Shown piece after piece: positions 9,101-16,040 of a DNA stretch of 61,722 bases (the stretch's first letter is position 1; every line of letters starts with the position of its first letter). Made by a program: the position numbers and the translations under genes. A model generated the notes under the pieces. That model made no database searches. It saw nothing but the letters and a program-made list of their open reading frames with translations, and was not told where the DNA came from. Source of the stretch: Acidobacteriota bacterium. GTDB taxonomy: Bacteria > Acidobacteriota > Blastocatellia > UBA7656. The DNA is taken from positions 1 to 61,722 of the forward strand of contig JACQDB010000025.1 of assembly GCA_016201275.1 (NCBI GenBank), read 5' to 3'.

Positions 9101-9926
9101 AATGGCTGATCTCCTCGATATTGTTGACCTGCAAACGGCGGGCGATGCGGCGCAGTATGGTCGAGCGTTTATAATTGCTGAAGTCGTGATTGGTGCGCGC
9201 CCGTAAAAATGCCAGCACCCCGCGCACCGCTTCGGCATCGGCTTCATCGGGCAGTTGGTCGCCTTCCGGCCAGTTGGGTAGGCGTTCGGTGGTCTGGCGC
9301 AAGGTCACCAGTTTTCGCGGTATGTCTGTCGCCGACAAGACGAAATCCACCAGCCCTGCGTTGATGACGCTACGCGGCATTCCGTCATACTCGGCTTCCT
9401 GCGGGTCTTGGGCGATAGAGACGCCGCCGCGTTCCTTGATGCGGCGCAGCCCTATGGTGCCGTCGGTTCCGGTTCCCGAAAGCACGATGCCGACGGCGTG
9501 TGTCGTGTAGGCTTCGGCCAGCGAGCGAAAAAAGAGATCAACAGGGACGCGGCGACCGCGCTGCTGTTCGGGTTCGATGAGGCGTATGTGGCCGTCTTCC
9601 ATCGCCAGATGCTGGATCGGCGGAATGACATACACATGATTGGGTTGGACGGCAATCTGTTCCTGCACCTGTATGACCGGCATGGCGGTCTTGCGTTGCA
9701 GCATCGCCGCCAGATTGCTTTCGTGTTCGGGTGACAGATGCAGTATGACTACAAACGCCATATTGGCATCGGCAGGCATGCGCTCGAAGATGGTTTCCAG
9801 CGCCTTGATGCCCCCGGCGGACGCGCCAAAGCCGACTACCAGAAACGGCGGCTTTTTGTTATTGGTGCGCTTGTTATTGGTGCGCTTGTTATTGGTGCGA
9901 GTGCCGCGTTTGGGTGTATCTGCCAT
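6174..9926 (-). CDS. Hybrid CheB-CheR-PAS-PAS-HisKA_3 histidine kinase
   Basis: A soluble ~1250-residue sensor kinase. From the N-terminus: a CheB methylesterase domain with triad Ser36 (GASAGG), His63 (ILHLSP) and Asp155 (GTGTDG); a CheR methyltransferase domain with FFRDAESF, the SAM motif VWVTGCATGEEAYS and DLVSCRNLLIY; a long Glu-rich coiled coil (repeats of EELKASNEEL type); a PAS domain ending VDITERK; a second PAS (IVESTKDYAIFTLDMEGRI); a coiled coil; and HisKA_3 (RIARDVHDIFGQQL, His phospho-acceptor) with a HATPase_c domain (NVYKHANA, IEDNGKGFD, GIGLLSMRERA). There are no membrane segments. The start is ATG 9926 after AGGGA; a TTG nine codons upstream is less likely. It forms an operon with the LuxR regulator at 5521. 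CheB-CheR-PAS fusions are a recognised sensor type; the ligand is unknown. Confidence 0.9.
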   Translation of the reverse strand: MADTPKRGTRTNNKRTNNKRTNNKKPPFLVVGFGASAGGIKALETIFERMPADANMAFVVILHLSPEHESNLAAMLQRKTAMPVIQVQEQIAVQPNHVYVIPPIQHLAMEDGHIRLIEPEQQRGRRVPVDLFFRSLAEAYTTHAVGIVLSGTGTDGTIGLRRIKERGGVSIAQDPQEAEYDGMPRSVINAGLVDFVLSATDIPRKLVTLRQTTERLPNWPEGDQLPDEADAEAVRGVLAFLRARTNHDFSNYKRSTILRRIARRLQVNNIEEISHYLQFLRDHPSEAPELLKDLLISVTNFFRDAESFALLKEEITPRLFEGKELGDQVRVWVTGCATGEEAYSFAIMLLEYAETLEQPPSVQIFATDIDDEGIAHARDGVFPESIEADVSPERLRRFFHKEGHHYRVKKEVREAVLFAPHNVLRDPPFSKLDLVSCRNLLIYLNRETQERVLEIFHFALRPNGFLFLGASESAESLPDLYTSVDKKHRVYLRRPMIAPSPFLPEMPMSGRWEVRLPNVLTVEKKSVTYSELHHSLLEHFAPPSVLINKDYEIVHLSENAGRYLRFAGGEPSRNLLKVVHPDLRLDLRAALFAALQGKLESEVRNVRLKLDGENHLINILVRRIERPEAVRSFLLVIFEDASTITTSESAVEVPTQNESSEIEMVVRQLDDQLQRTKEQLRSTIEQYETSTEELKASNEELQAINEELRSTTEELETSKEELQSVNEELTTVNHELKEKVDEISRFNSDLTNLMASTDIGTIFLDRGLYLKRYTPRVQDLFNVIASDLDRPFIHLTHKLDYNDLAEDAEKVLQTLMRVEREVRSQDGRWYLARLLPYRTMEDRIDGVVLTFVDITERKNSEARLRANEEHLRMIVESTKDYAIFTLDMEGRIKTWSAGATHIFGFAESEAVGQLAEITFTAEDRKQQIPQLEIAKALAEGRAEDERWQLRKDGSRFFASGVMTPMRDHEAAGFVKVLRDLTAHKFSEEELRRSRDELESRVTERTAELEKANRALQKEIAERSAAQTQVQELLRRIVSAQELERQRIARDVHDIFGQQLTALRLKLESLKEWSKEQPALLDQLEQTQALARRLDTEVDFMAWELRPLTLDQLGMVAAFEGFIQDWSKHFGIATDFHTSGMVAVRLNPEIEINLYRIGQEALNNVYKHANASRVDIILEHRNPSVILVIEDNGKGFDTSEKLNLESGIGLLSMRERAALVGGTLEIESTPGKGTTVFARIPVQSAKRKGKP
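9856..9900 (-). repeat. Three 15-bp tandem repeats in the kinase N-terminus
   Basis: Three consecutive copies of a 15-bp unit (plus strand TTGTTATTGGTGCGC, last copy ending GA) encode a repeated RTNNK in the basic N-terminal tail of the kinase. The unit is a multiple of three, so slippage would change tail length without breaking the frame. Confidence 0.9.
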
Positions 9927-10204
9927 TGGATAAATCCCTGTACGCACAGGCAAGAGGACTCTGCTGCAAAATCTTTTGGCGTGCGTCTTTCGTTAAAATG
10001 AATTCAAGAAAATAAAAATACTGGTGCAAGTGTAGTGCAATCGCCCAACCCTGTACAGTACAATTGCATACAGGCGAGCGTGACAAGATAACCTTAGTGC
10101 ATGAATACCGTTGAATTGATTGACTCCGATTGCGAACGCATCGTATGGATGGGCTGAAAATTTTTCTCGATCATTTTGTATTCACCACATAAGCGAGGGA
10201 AGCG
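9927..10204. promoter_or_regulatory. Divergent promoter region between kinase and CheB-like gene
   Basis: 278 bp separate two divergently transcribed genes that both carry CheB domains. The palindrome TGTACAGTACA lies at 10052-10062 inside a wider CTGTA...TACAG arrangement (10051-10073) and could be an operator. The part near 10000-10030 is AT-rich. No perfect -35/-10 pair stands out on either strand. Confidence 0.35.
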
Positions 10205-11209
10205 ATGCGGAAAAAAGATATCGTGGTAATTGGCGCAAGCGCCGGGGGCTTTGATGCGCTGAGACTTCTGGTTGGCGCATTGCCAAAGAATTTTTCGGCG
10301 AGCCTCTTCATCGTTCTGCACATTGCGCCGCAAAGTCCCGGCGTGCTGGCCGACATCCTGTCGCGGGCTGGACACTTGCCTGCTCTGCATCCGAAAGATG
10401 GGGAAGCGATACGCTCCGGACATATTTATGTAGCGCCGCCTGATCATCATCTGCTGCTTGAAGCCAATGATACGATGCGTGTGACGCGCGGCCCGAAAGA
10501 GAATCGCTTTCGCCCGGCGGTTGACCCGCTGTTTCGCTCGGCAGCGCGCGCCTATGGTGGGCGCGTCATCGGGGTGATTTTGACCGGCGGACTCGATGAC
10601 GGCACCGCCGGAATCTGGGCGGTGAAACGGCGCGGCGGCACGGCCATTGTGCAAGACCCGTTGGAGGCTGTCGCGCCCTCGATGCCGCTCAATGTTCTGC
10701 GGCATATCACCGTTGATTACTGCGTACCGCTTGTTGAGATCGCGCCGCTCCTTGCGCGCCTGACGCCGGAAGCCGCCACGGATGAAGGAGGTTTTGCGAT
10801 GCCGGAAGAACTGGATATTGAAGTCGAGATCGCTGCCGAAAAAAGCGCCATGCGCGCCGGAGTGATGACCTTAGGCGAACCTTCTATTTACACCTGCCCG
10901 GAATGCCACGGCACGTTGTTACAGATGAAGGACAGCAATTTGTTGCGCTTTCGCTGTCACACCGGACACGCTTTTTCGGTCAACAGCCTGTTGGCAGAGT
11001 TGAACGACAATATCGAAAACACCATGTGGAATGCGGTGCGTGCGCTGGAAGAAAGCGCCATATTGATGCGTCATCTGGCCGAGCATCTGAGCCAGAGCGC
11101 GGAGGGCGAGGAGGCCGAAGCCTTATTGCAAAAAGCCAGCGCCGCGCAGCAGCGCGCCGAGGTTATCAAACAGGTCTTGATGAATCATGACCGCCTGAGC
11201 AAAGAGTAG
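10205..11209 (+). CDS. CheB-type methylesterase with C-terminal zinc ribbon, no receiver
   Basis: A 334-residue protein. The CheB catalytic domain (about 5-190) has Ser12 in GASAGG, His39 in VLHIAP and Asp132 in TGGLDDGT. The usual N-terminal receiver is absent, so activity is not controlled by phosphorylation as in enteric CheB. The C-terminal part has CPECHGTL and FRCHTGHAF, a Cys/His zinc site, followed by a helical segment. This layout is known in CheB homologues outside classical chemotaxis operons. ATG 10205 follows GAGGGAAGCG. The gene is divergent from the CheB-CheR kinase, so it may act on the same methylated target; no chemoreceptor lies in the window. Confidence 0.85.
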   Translation: MRKKDIVVIGASAGGFDALRLLVGALPKNFSASLFIVLHIAPQSPGVLADILSRAGHLPALHPKDGEAIRSGHIYVAPPDHHLLLEANDTMRVTRGPKENRFRPAVDPLFRSAARAYGGRVIGVILTGGLDDGTAGIWAVKRRGGTAIVQDPLEAVAPSMPLNVLRHITVDYCVPLVEIAPLLARLTPEAATDEGGFAMPEELDIEVEIAAEKSAMRAGVMTLGEPSIYTCPECHGTLLQMKDSNLLRFRCHTGHAFSVNSLLAELNDNIENTMWNAVRALEESAILMRHLAEHLSQSAEGEEAEALLQKASAAQQRAEVIKQVLMNHDRLSKE

Positions 11210-11464
11210 ATGGAGACGCGCTGCCAACCGCTTGGAAAAGCCGTATGGAAAAGTAAAGGGCAGACGAGGTGGTATTCGGCATTCCTTGAGAGCGGCGTTT
11301 CTCAGCGCTTCAAATTTGCAAACAGACATCAGTTGTTTTCTGCATCTGTTTCCTTTAGAATTTCCTTACCCAGTCTGAACACGCATCAAGACTGAATATT
11401 TGAATTGGCAGTTTCCGTCAAAGGCCAGGCTTCTGACGGCGTCCGGTGAAGGGAAAGCGAACGC

Positions 11465-13132
11465 ATGAAATTAATCAACCGCTACTTGTTACTCGTCATG
11501 GCATTGTTGTTGCCATTGGTATTTGCTGGCGCGCATACCTCGCAACGGTTTTCCGGCGGCGATGGCAATGATTATCTAAGCCGCAAGAAAATCACTACGG
11601 ATCTTTTGACTGCCATGACCATTGCCGAGGCCAATTATGCCGACAAGCTCGATTTCGACAAGGTCTATAAAGCTTCGATTCTCGGAATGCTGCATACCCT
11701 TGACCCGCACTCTTCCTACTTTGATCGCAAAGAGTGGGAGGAATTTCAAAACGATCAACGCAGTCGCTATTCCGGCATCGGCGCGTATATCGCGCAGCGC
11801 AATGATAAGGTTTATATCACTTCACCGTTCAACGATACTCCGGCTTATCGCGCCGGTCTGCGCTACGGCGATCAGATTGTCGAAATCAGCGGCGAATCCA
11901 CCCTTGGCCTGAGTTCCAATCAGGTGTCCACTAAACTCATAGGCCCGGAAGGCACGCCGGTCACGGTAAAAGTCAAACGCGCCGGAGTTGCCGAGCCGCT
12001 GGAATTCAAACTCGTGCGGCGCGGCGTGCCGCTGCCTTCGATTCCCAATTATGGCATGATTGGCAACGGCATCGGCTACATCAATCTGTTTCGCGGTTTC
12101 AATTTCACCACCACCGACGAAATGCGTAGCGCCATTGCTGATTTGAAGAGTCAAGGCATGACGCAACTCATCCTCGACATACGCGGCAATCGCGGCGGTC
12201 TGGTGGATCAGGCCAACAAAGTGGCGAGCCTGTTTTTATACAGCGGCCAGAAAGTCGTTTCCATGCGCGGACGCAATCAGGATATTTTCCCGCCGCGTGA
12301 TCTGGGGTCGCGCAACAGCACGCCCGATGAATACCCTCTGGTGGTGTTGATTGATCGCGGCTCGGCCTCGGCTTCGGAGATTCTCGCCGGTGCGTTGCAA
12401 GATCACGACCGCGCCCGACTGGTGGGCGAAAACAGCTTTGGCAAGGGGCTGGTGCAAAACGTCTTTCCGCTGCGCGATGGTTCGGGGCTGACCTTGACCA
12501 CCGGCCATTATTACACGCCGAGCGGACGCATGATTCAGCGCGCTTATGAGAATCGCTCGTTCTATGATTATATTTTTCACTCCGACCGCGACACCACCAA
12601 ACGCACCGAAGAGAAGCGCACCGATGCCGGGCGCATCGTCTATGGCGGCGGCGGCATTGACCCAGATGTAGCAGTGAAACCGTCTCCGAAAGAGATAGAT
12701 TATCGCCGCACCTGGTGGGAGCCGACCTTTCAATTTGCCCGTCAACTGGTCAATGGTCAGATTGCCGGATTGCCGGAATTCAAAATTGACCACGCCCCCG
12801 ATCACTCGCATCGGCTGGCGGCAAGCGATTATGTCATCAATGACAAAGTGATGGCGGCGTTTAAGAAATATCTGGCCGACTACAAAAAAGAGTACAAGGA
12901 CGCCAAGGCCGATGACGCACGCTTGCTGAAAGATATGGATTGGGTCAGACGCCAGATTCGCTATGAAGTGATTACTGCTGCCTATGGTCAGGAAGTCGCC
13001 AGCCAGGTCTTGTTGGAAGGCGATGTGCAGGTGCAACGCGCCATCGCTGAATTGCCCAACGCCAAAATCATGGCCGAAGAGTTTCGCAAAGAACGGGCTG
13101 CCCTCAAAACTGGTGGTACGCAAAAAGACTAA
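11465..13132 (+). CDS. S41 family carboxyl-terminal processing protease
   Basis: A 555-residue exported serine protease. A signal peptide covers about residues 1-22. The N-terminal S41 cap contains DPHSSYFDRKEWEEF, a PDZ domain spans about 95-185 (SPFNDTPAYRAGLRYGDQI), and the catalytic core follows. Catalytic Ser302 lies in GSASASEI, Lys327 in NSFGKG and Gln331 four residues later, matching the spacing of the E. coli Prc Ser/Lys/Gln set. After the core there is an extra ~150-residue C-terminal helical region rich in Lys/Asp. CTP proteases trim periplasmic proteins or lipoproteins and help turn over cell-wall hydrolases. ATG 11465 follows AAGGGAAAG. A strong intrinsic terminator ends the unit at 13199-13231. 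Confidence 0.9.
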   Translation: MKLINRYLLLVMALLLPLVFAGAHTSQRFSGGDGNDYLSRKKITTDLLTAMTIAEANYADKLDFDKVYKASILGMLHTLDPHSSYFDRKEWEEFQNDQRSRYSGIGAYIAQRNDKVYITSPFNDTPAYRAGLRYGDQIVEISGESTLGLSSNQVSTKLIGPEGTPVTVKVKRAGVAEPLEFKLVRRGVPLPSIPNYGMIGNGIGYINLFRGFNFTTTDEMRSAIADLKSQGMTQLILDIRGNRGGLVDQANKVASLFLYSGQKVVSMRGRNQDIFPPRDLGSRNSTPDEYPLVVLIDRGSASASEILAGALQDHDRARLVGENSFGKGLVQNVFPLRDGSGLTLTTGHYYTPSGRMIQRAYENRSFYDYIFHSDRDTTKRTEEKRTDAGRIVYGGGGIDPDVAVKPSPKEIDYRRTWWEPTFQFARQLVNGQIAGLPEFKIDHAPDHSHRLAASDYVINDKVMAAFKKYLADYKKEYKDAKADDARLLKDMDWVRRQIRYEVITAAYGQEVASQVLLEGDVQVQRAIAELPNAKIMAEEFRKERAALKTGGTQKD

Positions 13133-13198
13133 CGCCACTGGTTTGACAGCAAACAGCCGTTGAGCAAATTGTGAACTGACAATTTCGGTTGACGTGGG

Positions 13199-13231
13199 CG
13201 GCCTGAGCTTGCAAAAGCTTAGGCCGTTTTT
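13199..13231 (+). terminator. Rho-independent terminator after the S41 protease
   Basis: Arms 13199-13210 and 13215-13226 (core GGCCTGAGCTT / AAGCTTAGGCC, one G-U pair) close a GCAA tetraloop and are followed at once by TTTTT. Confidence 0.9.
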
Positions 13232-13316
13232 CTTGCTGTCGCCATTCGCAAAACCGCCAACCCCTCAACCATCGTTTCATGAGTAGCAACAAAAACTGAG
13301 TTTGCCGGAGGCGCAA

Positions 13317-14501
13317 TTGAAAAAAGGGACACCCGATCAACCGCAAATGATTCGCGTCTGGACCCATGTGTTTGTCCGCGTGATCGCCATTATCATTGGC
13401 CTGTTGATTGCCATCTGGTTGCTATACAAGATTCGCACCCTGCTGTTACTGCTGCTGATAGCGGTCTTCTTCTCGTATCTGCTTGCGCCTATCGTCAGCC
13501 TCTTCGAGAGTCCGATTTATATACGCGGACGTGAAGTGAAACTGCCCCGATGGGCGGCGATTCTGGCGGTCTATGTGGTGGTGGGCAGCGTCTTGTTCAT
13601 TGCCATGCAAATCTTCCTGCCGATGCTGTGGGAGCAGGTGACGCAACTGACCACCAATCTGCCGACCTATATGACTTCGGCCTCTGCCAATATCAACAAG
13701 ACCATCAAAGACGCCAATAGCTGGATGCGGCATTTGAACCTGTCGCCCAATGTGCAGGATTATTTGCAGGAGCAGATCAGCCAAGTGGCTCAAGCGCTGT
13801 TGCCGTGGTTGCGCGAGAATCTACTGGGCTTGCTGACCTATCTGCAATACCTGCCGTGGCTGATTTTGATTCCGATTATTTCGTTCTTTATGTTGAAGGA
13901 CGCGCATTCTTTTGGCGAAGCCTTCGTCGAATCTCTGCCCAATGAAAAGTTGAAAAAGCGCGTTCGCTGGATGCTGCTCGATATGAGCAAAACCATAGCC
14001 CTCTACATACGGGCGCAAATCACTGCCTGCATCGTCGTAGGATTTCTGGTGGGCCTTGGTTTGGCGATCATCGGTGCGCCTTATGCCATCGTCTTGGGAG
14101 TGTTGGCGGCGCTGATGGAATTCGTGCCGCTGGCTGGTCCTTTGATTGCGGCGGTCGTCATCTTCAGTTTGACGGCGATTTATTCTTTCAAGACCGCGCT
14201 AGTAGCCGCTGTCTTTCTGCTCGTCCTGCGTCTGGTGCAGGATTATGTGATCTATCCGCGCATCATTGGCGAAGGCATCCATATGCCGCCGTTTCTGGTC
14301 ATCATGGCGATTCTTGCCGGAGCCGAAATCGCCGGACTCCTGGGCATCTTCTTTTCCATTCCGGTGGTCGGGTTGATTCTTGTCGTCTTTCATCACTACC
14401 GCGCTTATAAAGGGCTGGAAAAAATTCGCGCCGAAGCCGTCGAAATTGACAGCATACAATTGATGCCCAGCGAATCACCGCCGCCGGAGATGACTTCGTA
14501 A
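13317..14501 (+). CDS. AI-2E family transporter (PerM/TqsA-like permease)
   Basis: A ~394-residue polytopic membrane protein. A hydrophobic pair opens the chain (VIAIIIGLLIAIWLLYKI and LLLLLLIAVFFSYLLAPI), followed by a ~100-residue extracytoplasmic loop and a cluster of helices. Family hallmarks are WLILIPIISFFMLKD, the charged stretch LPNEKLKKRVRWMLLDM and DYVIYPRIIGEGIHMPPFLV. This family exports small solutes, AI-2 or sodium; the substrate here is unknown. TTG 13317 is chosen because GGAGG lies about 6 nt upstream; TTG 13302 lacks a site and ATG 13347 would cut the N-terminus. Its own promoter is expected because a terminator sits just before it. Confidence 0.8.
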   Translation: MKKGTPDQPQMIRVWTHVFVRVIAIIIGLLIAIWLLYKIRTLLLLLLIAVFFSYLLAPIVSLFESPIYIRGREVKLPRWAAILAVYVVVGSVLFIAMQIFLPMLWEQVTQLTTNLPTYMTSASANINKTIKDANSWMRHLNLSPNVQDYLQEQISQVAQALLPWLRENLLGLLTYLQYLPWLILIPIISFFMLKDAHSFGEAFVESLPNEKLKKRVRWMLLDMSKTIALYIRAQITACIVVGFLVGLGLAIIGAPYAIVLGVLAALMEFVPLAGPLIAAVVIFSLTAIYSFKTALVAAVFLLVLRLVQDYVIYPRIIGEGIHMPPFLVIMAILAGAEIAGLLGIFFSIPVVGLILVVFHHYRAYKGLEKIRAEAVEIDSIQLMPSESPPPEMTS

Positions 14502-14575
14502 ACGCCAAGGGCCAGCAGCATTTTTATGCCAATGAATACACTGGAACCTAAATTACTTTAGTTTTGAGGAATGGA

Positions 14576-14668
14576 GTAGGGGCAGGGCTTGTCCCTGCCC
14601 AGATTTTGCGAAGCACAATGCTGGTCATCGCCTGCGGCGATCCGGGCAGGGACAAGCCCTGCCCCTAC
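14576..14668. repeat. 25-bp perfect inverted repeat, each arm itself palindromic
   Basis: Arms 14576-14600 and 14644-14668 are perfect reverse complements with a 43-bp spacer. Each arm also contains GCAGGG-CTTGT-CCCTGC and can fold on its own, so either one long cruciform or two hairpins can form. It is the first of several palindromes in the coding-free tract 14502-15608. Confidence 0.9.
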
Positions 14669-14681
14669 TAATGTCAACAAA

Positions 14682-14812
14682 CTTAGGATGGTGGATGAAA
14701 TCAAGTGCAAGTTCAGAGGTACGCCTTTAGGCGTGAAGCGTCTGCGTCAACTCACGCCTAAAGGCGTACCTCTGAACCTCAAGAATTGCGTCTTATTTCA
14801 TCCACAATCCTT
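14682..14812. repeat. Composite palindrome: conserved outer arms, 26-bp core
   Basis: The core is a perfect 26-bp inverted repeat (14711-14736 and 14752-14777) with a 15-bp loop. Flanking it, the left arm CTTAGGAT...GTGGATGAAAT (14682-14701) pairs imperfectly with ATTTCATCCACAATCC (14795-14810). The same outer arms occur at 15476-15587 around a different core. Confidence 0.85.
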
Positions 14813-14813
14813 A

Positions 14814-15185
14814 GCTCGACTTTGTACAATTTCAGATTAAACAACACCAATCACGCACTGACGTTGCGGTTCGCGCTTGGAATTATTGAACCTCAGCTTG
14901 TTGAGGTGAGGCTCAATAATTCCCAGGGGTGAAAAAGCCGATGAAATCAGGCTGCTTCGCCACTAAAAAATCTACCAATGGAGAGCCGAGGCGGTTTGGC
15001 CATTCATCTGAAAAGTCCAGCCTTGAGCCTCGGGCAAGGTTGGATTTTAACTATCCCCCGATTGCCATCGGGGGGATTCGATTATCGTAGGCAGCGTTTC
15101 ATAGGTTGGATTTTAACTATCCCCCGACGGCAGTCGGGGGGATTAGCAAGGCTGCTTCGCCTCTGAAAAATGTACAAAGTCGAGC
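14814..15185. mobile_element. MITE-like element with terminal inverted repeats
   Basis: A ~372-bp non-coding element. Its ends, AGCTCGACTTTGTACA (14813-14828) and the exact reverse complement (15171-15186), are 16-bp perfect inverted repeats. Both ends are flanked by TTA, a possible 3-bp target duplication. Inside are two copies of a TTGGATTTTAACTATCCCCC motif, each followed by a CCCCCGA...TCGGGGGG hairpin, and an AT-rich palindrome near 14880-14922. A second copy starts at 61414 and runs off the window; a decayed copy lies at 39440-39605. It encodes no protein, so it would need a transposase in trans. Confidence 0.7.
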
Positions 15186-15475
15186 TTAGATTCCAATGTA
15201 ATGAACCGCAAGACAAAAGTAAAAAGTGAAAAGGCAAAGACTCTCGCCAAGAGCGTTTGACTTGCTTGATCTACCGAAAAAAATTGCCTGCGTGTTGAGG
15301 CAAGGCCGAGTTGTGGCGAATTCTGCACGGCGGCGCTTTTATCTTGCAAGGGGCGCGTGCTATGCTCTGGGCGCTTTGATGAAGATAATATTGGCGCGGC
15401 GCATGACGGTCTCAACAGTTTCTTCGCGTCAGAATTGAGTTGGCCGGGCGTCGTTGCGACAGCAAATTTTTAAGC

Positions 15476-15587
15476 ATTGTGAATGAAATAACCTGCAAGA
15501 CTTGAGCGATTTTCCCAGGCCCGGTACAGGCGACCACCGCAGGGTCGCCTGTACCGGACTGCACTTTATTTTGTCCACAATCCTAAG
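15476..15587. repeat. Second composite palindrome with a different core
   Basis: The core is a perfect 15-bp inverted repeat (15521-15535 and 15543-15557, CCGGTACAGGCGACC type). It is flanked by ATTGTGAATGAAATAACCTG (15476-15495) and a right arm CTGCACTTTATTTTGTCC followed by ACAATCCTAAG, which match the outer arms of the palindrome at 14682-14812. The AdoMetDC-like gene starts 21 bp further on. Bases 15188-15475 between the two elements hold no gene I can support. Confidence 0.75.
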
Positions 15588-15608
15588 AAGGTTTTTCCCG
15601 AAAATGCC

Positions 15609-16040
15609 ATGATGAATGTAGGCACTGAGTGGATGGTTGATGCTCTGGATTGTTCGCCGCAACGATTGCGCGAGGTGCGAACGCTGGAGGCTATCTGCAA
15701 ACAAATCATCAATGATTTAGACCTCCGCGTGGTCGGGCAACCGCTGTGGCATCAATTCCCCGACCCGGGCGGCGTCACCGGTTTATATCTGCTCACCGAA
15801 TCGCATCTCGCTTGTCATACCTATCCTGAAACCGGCATCGCTACTTTTAACCTTTATTGCTGCAAGGCGCGCCCCGAATGGTCGTGGTCGGCGCAGTTGC
15901 GCGCCAGACTTGGCGCTACCCAAGTGACCGTGCGTTATGCCGAACGCGGCGCGGACGCGGAAGAGCTAGAGACGCGAGGACAGGGAGACACGGAGACGCG
16001 AGGACAGGGAGACACGGAGAAGGGGAGACAGGGAGCATGA
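15609..16040 (+). CDS. S-adenosylmethionine decarboxylase-like protein
   Basis: A 143-residue protein of the bacterial class-1B AdoMetDC (SpeH/SpeD) fold. The N-terminus has EWMVDALDCSPQRL. The key segment TESHLACHTYPETGIATF aligns with the ESH...HTxPE motif: Ser65 would become the pyruvoyl group after self-cleavage, and His70 and Cys85 are the other catalytic residues, all present. The classical role is making decarboxylated SAM as aminopropyl donor for spermidine. Here no spermidine synthase is adjacent, and the gene is coupled by ATGA overlap (16037-16040) to a DUF4178 gene, a pairing I recall from other bacteria where polyamine-based modification has been proposed. The last ~23 residues (ETRGQGDT repeats) come from a purine-rich minisatellite and are probably not structural. 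Confidence 0.8.
   Translation: MMNVGTEWMVDALDCSPQRLREVRTLEAICKQIINDLDLRVVGQPLWHQFPDPGGVTGLYLLTESHLACHTYPETGIATFNLYCCKARPEWSWSAQLRARLGATQVTVRYAERGADAEELETRGQGDTETRGQGDTEKGRQGA
15970..16017 (+). repeat. 24-bp minisatellite inside the AdoMetDC 3' end
   Basis: Two exact copies of a 24-bp purine-rich unit (AGACGCGAGGACAGGG then AGACACGG), followed by AGAAGGGGAGACAGGGAGC. The unit keeps the frame (ETRGQGDT twice). The final GGGGAG (16022-16027) also sits 9 nt before the DUF4178 ATG, so the repeat appears to supply that gene's Shine-Dalgarno sequence. Confidence 0.85.

Noticed and set aside
8187-9206. 339-codon plus-strand frame
   Set aside because: Antisense to the CheR domain with its intact SAM motif; composition fits a shadow frame.
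12236-13138. 300-codon minus-strand frame
   Set aside because: Antisense to the S41 protease including its Ser/Lys catalytic region.
14502-15608. Insertion sequence with transposase
   Set aside because: No frame in the tract resembles a transposase; the elements are too short and non-coding.
15857-16036. N-terminal extension of the DUF4178 frame
   Set aside because: Overlaps the AdoMetDC gene out of frame; the zinc-ribbon protein begins naturally at ATG 16037 after GGGGAG.
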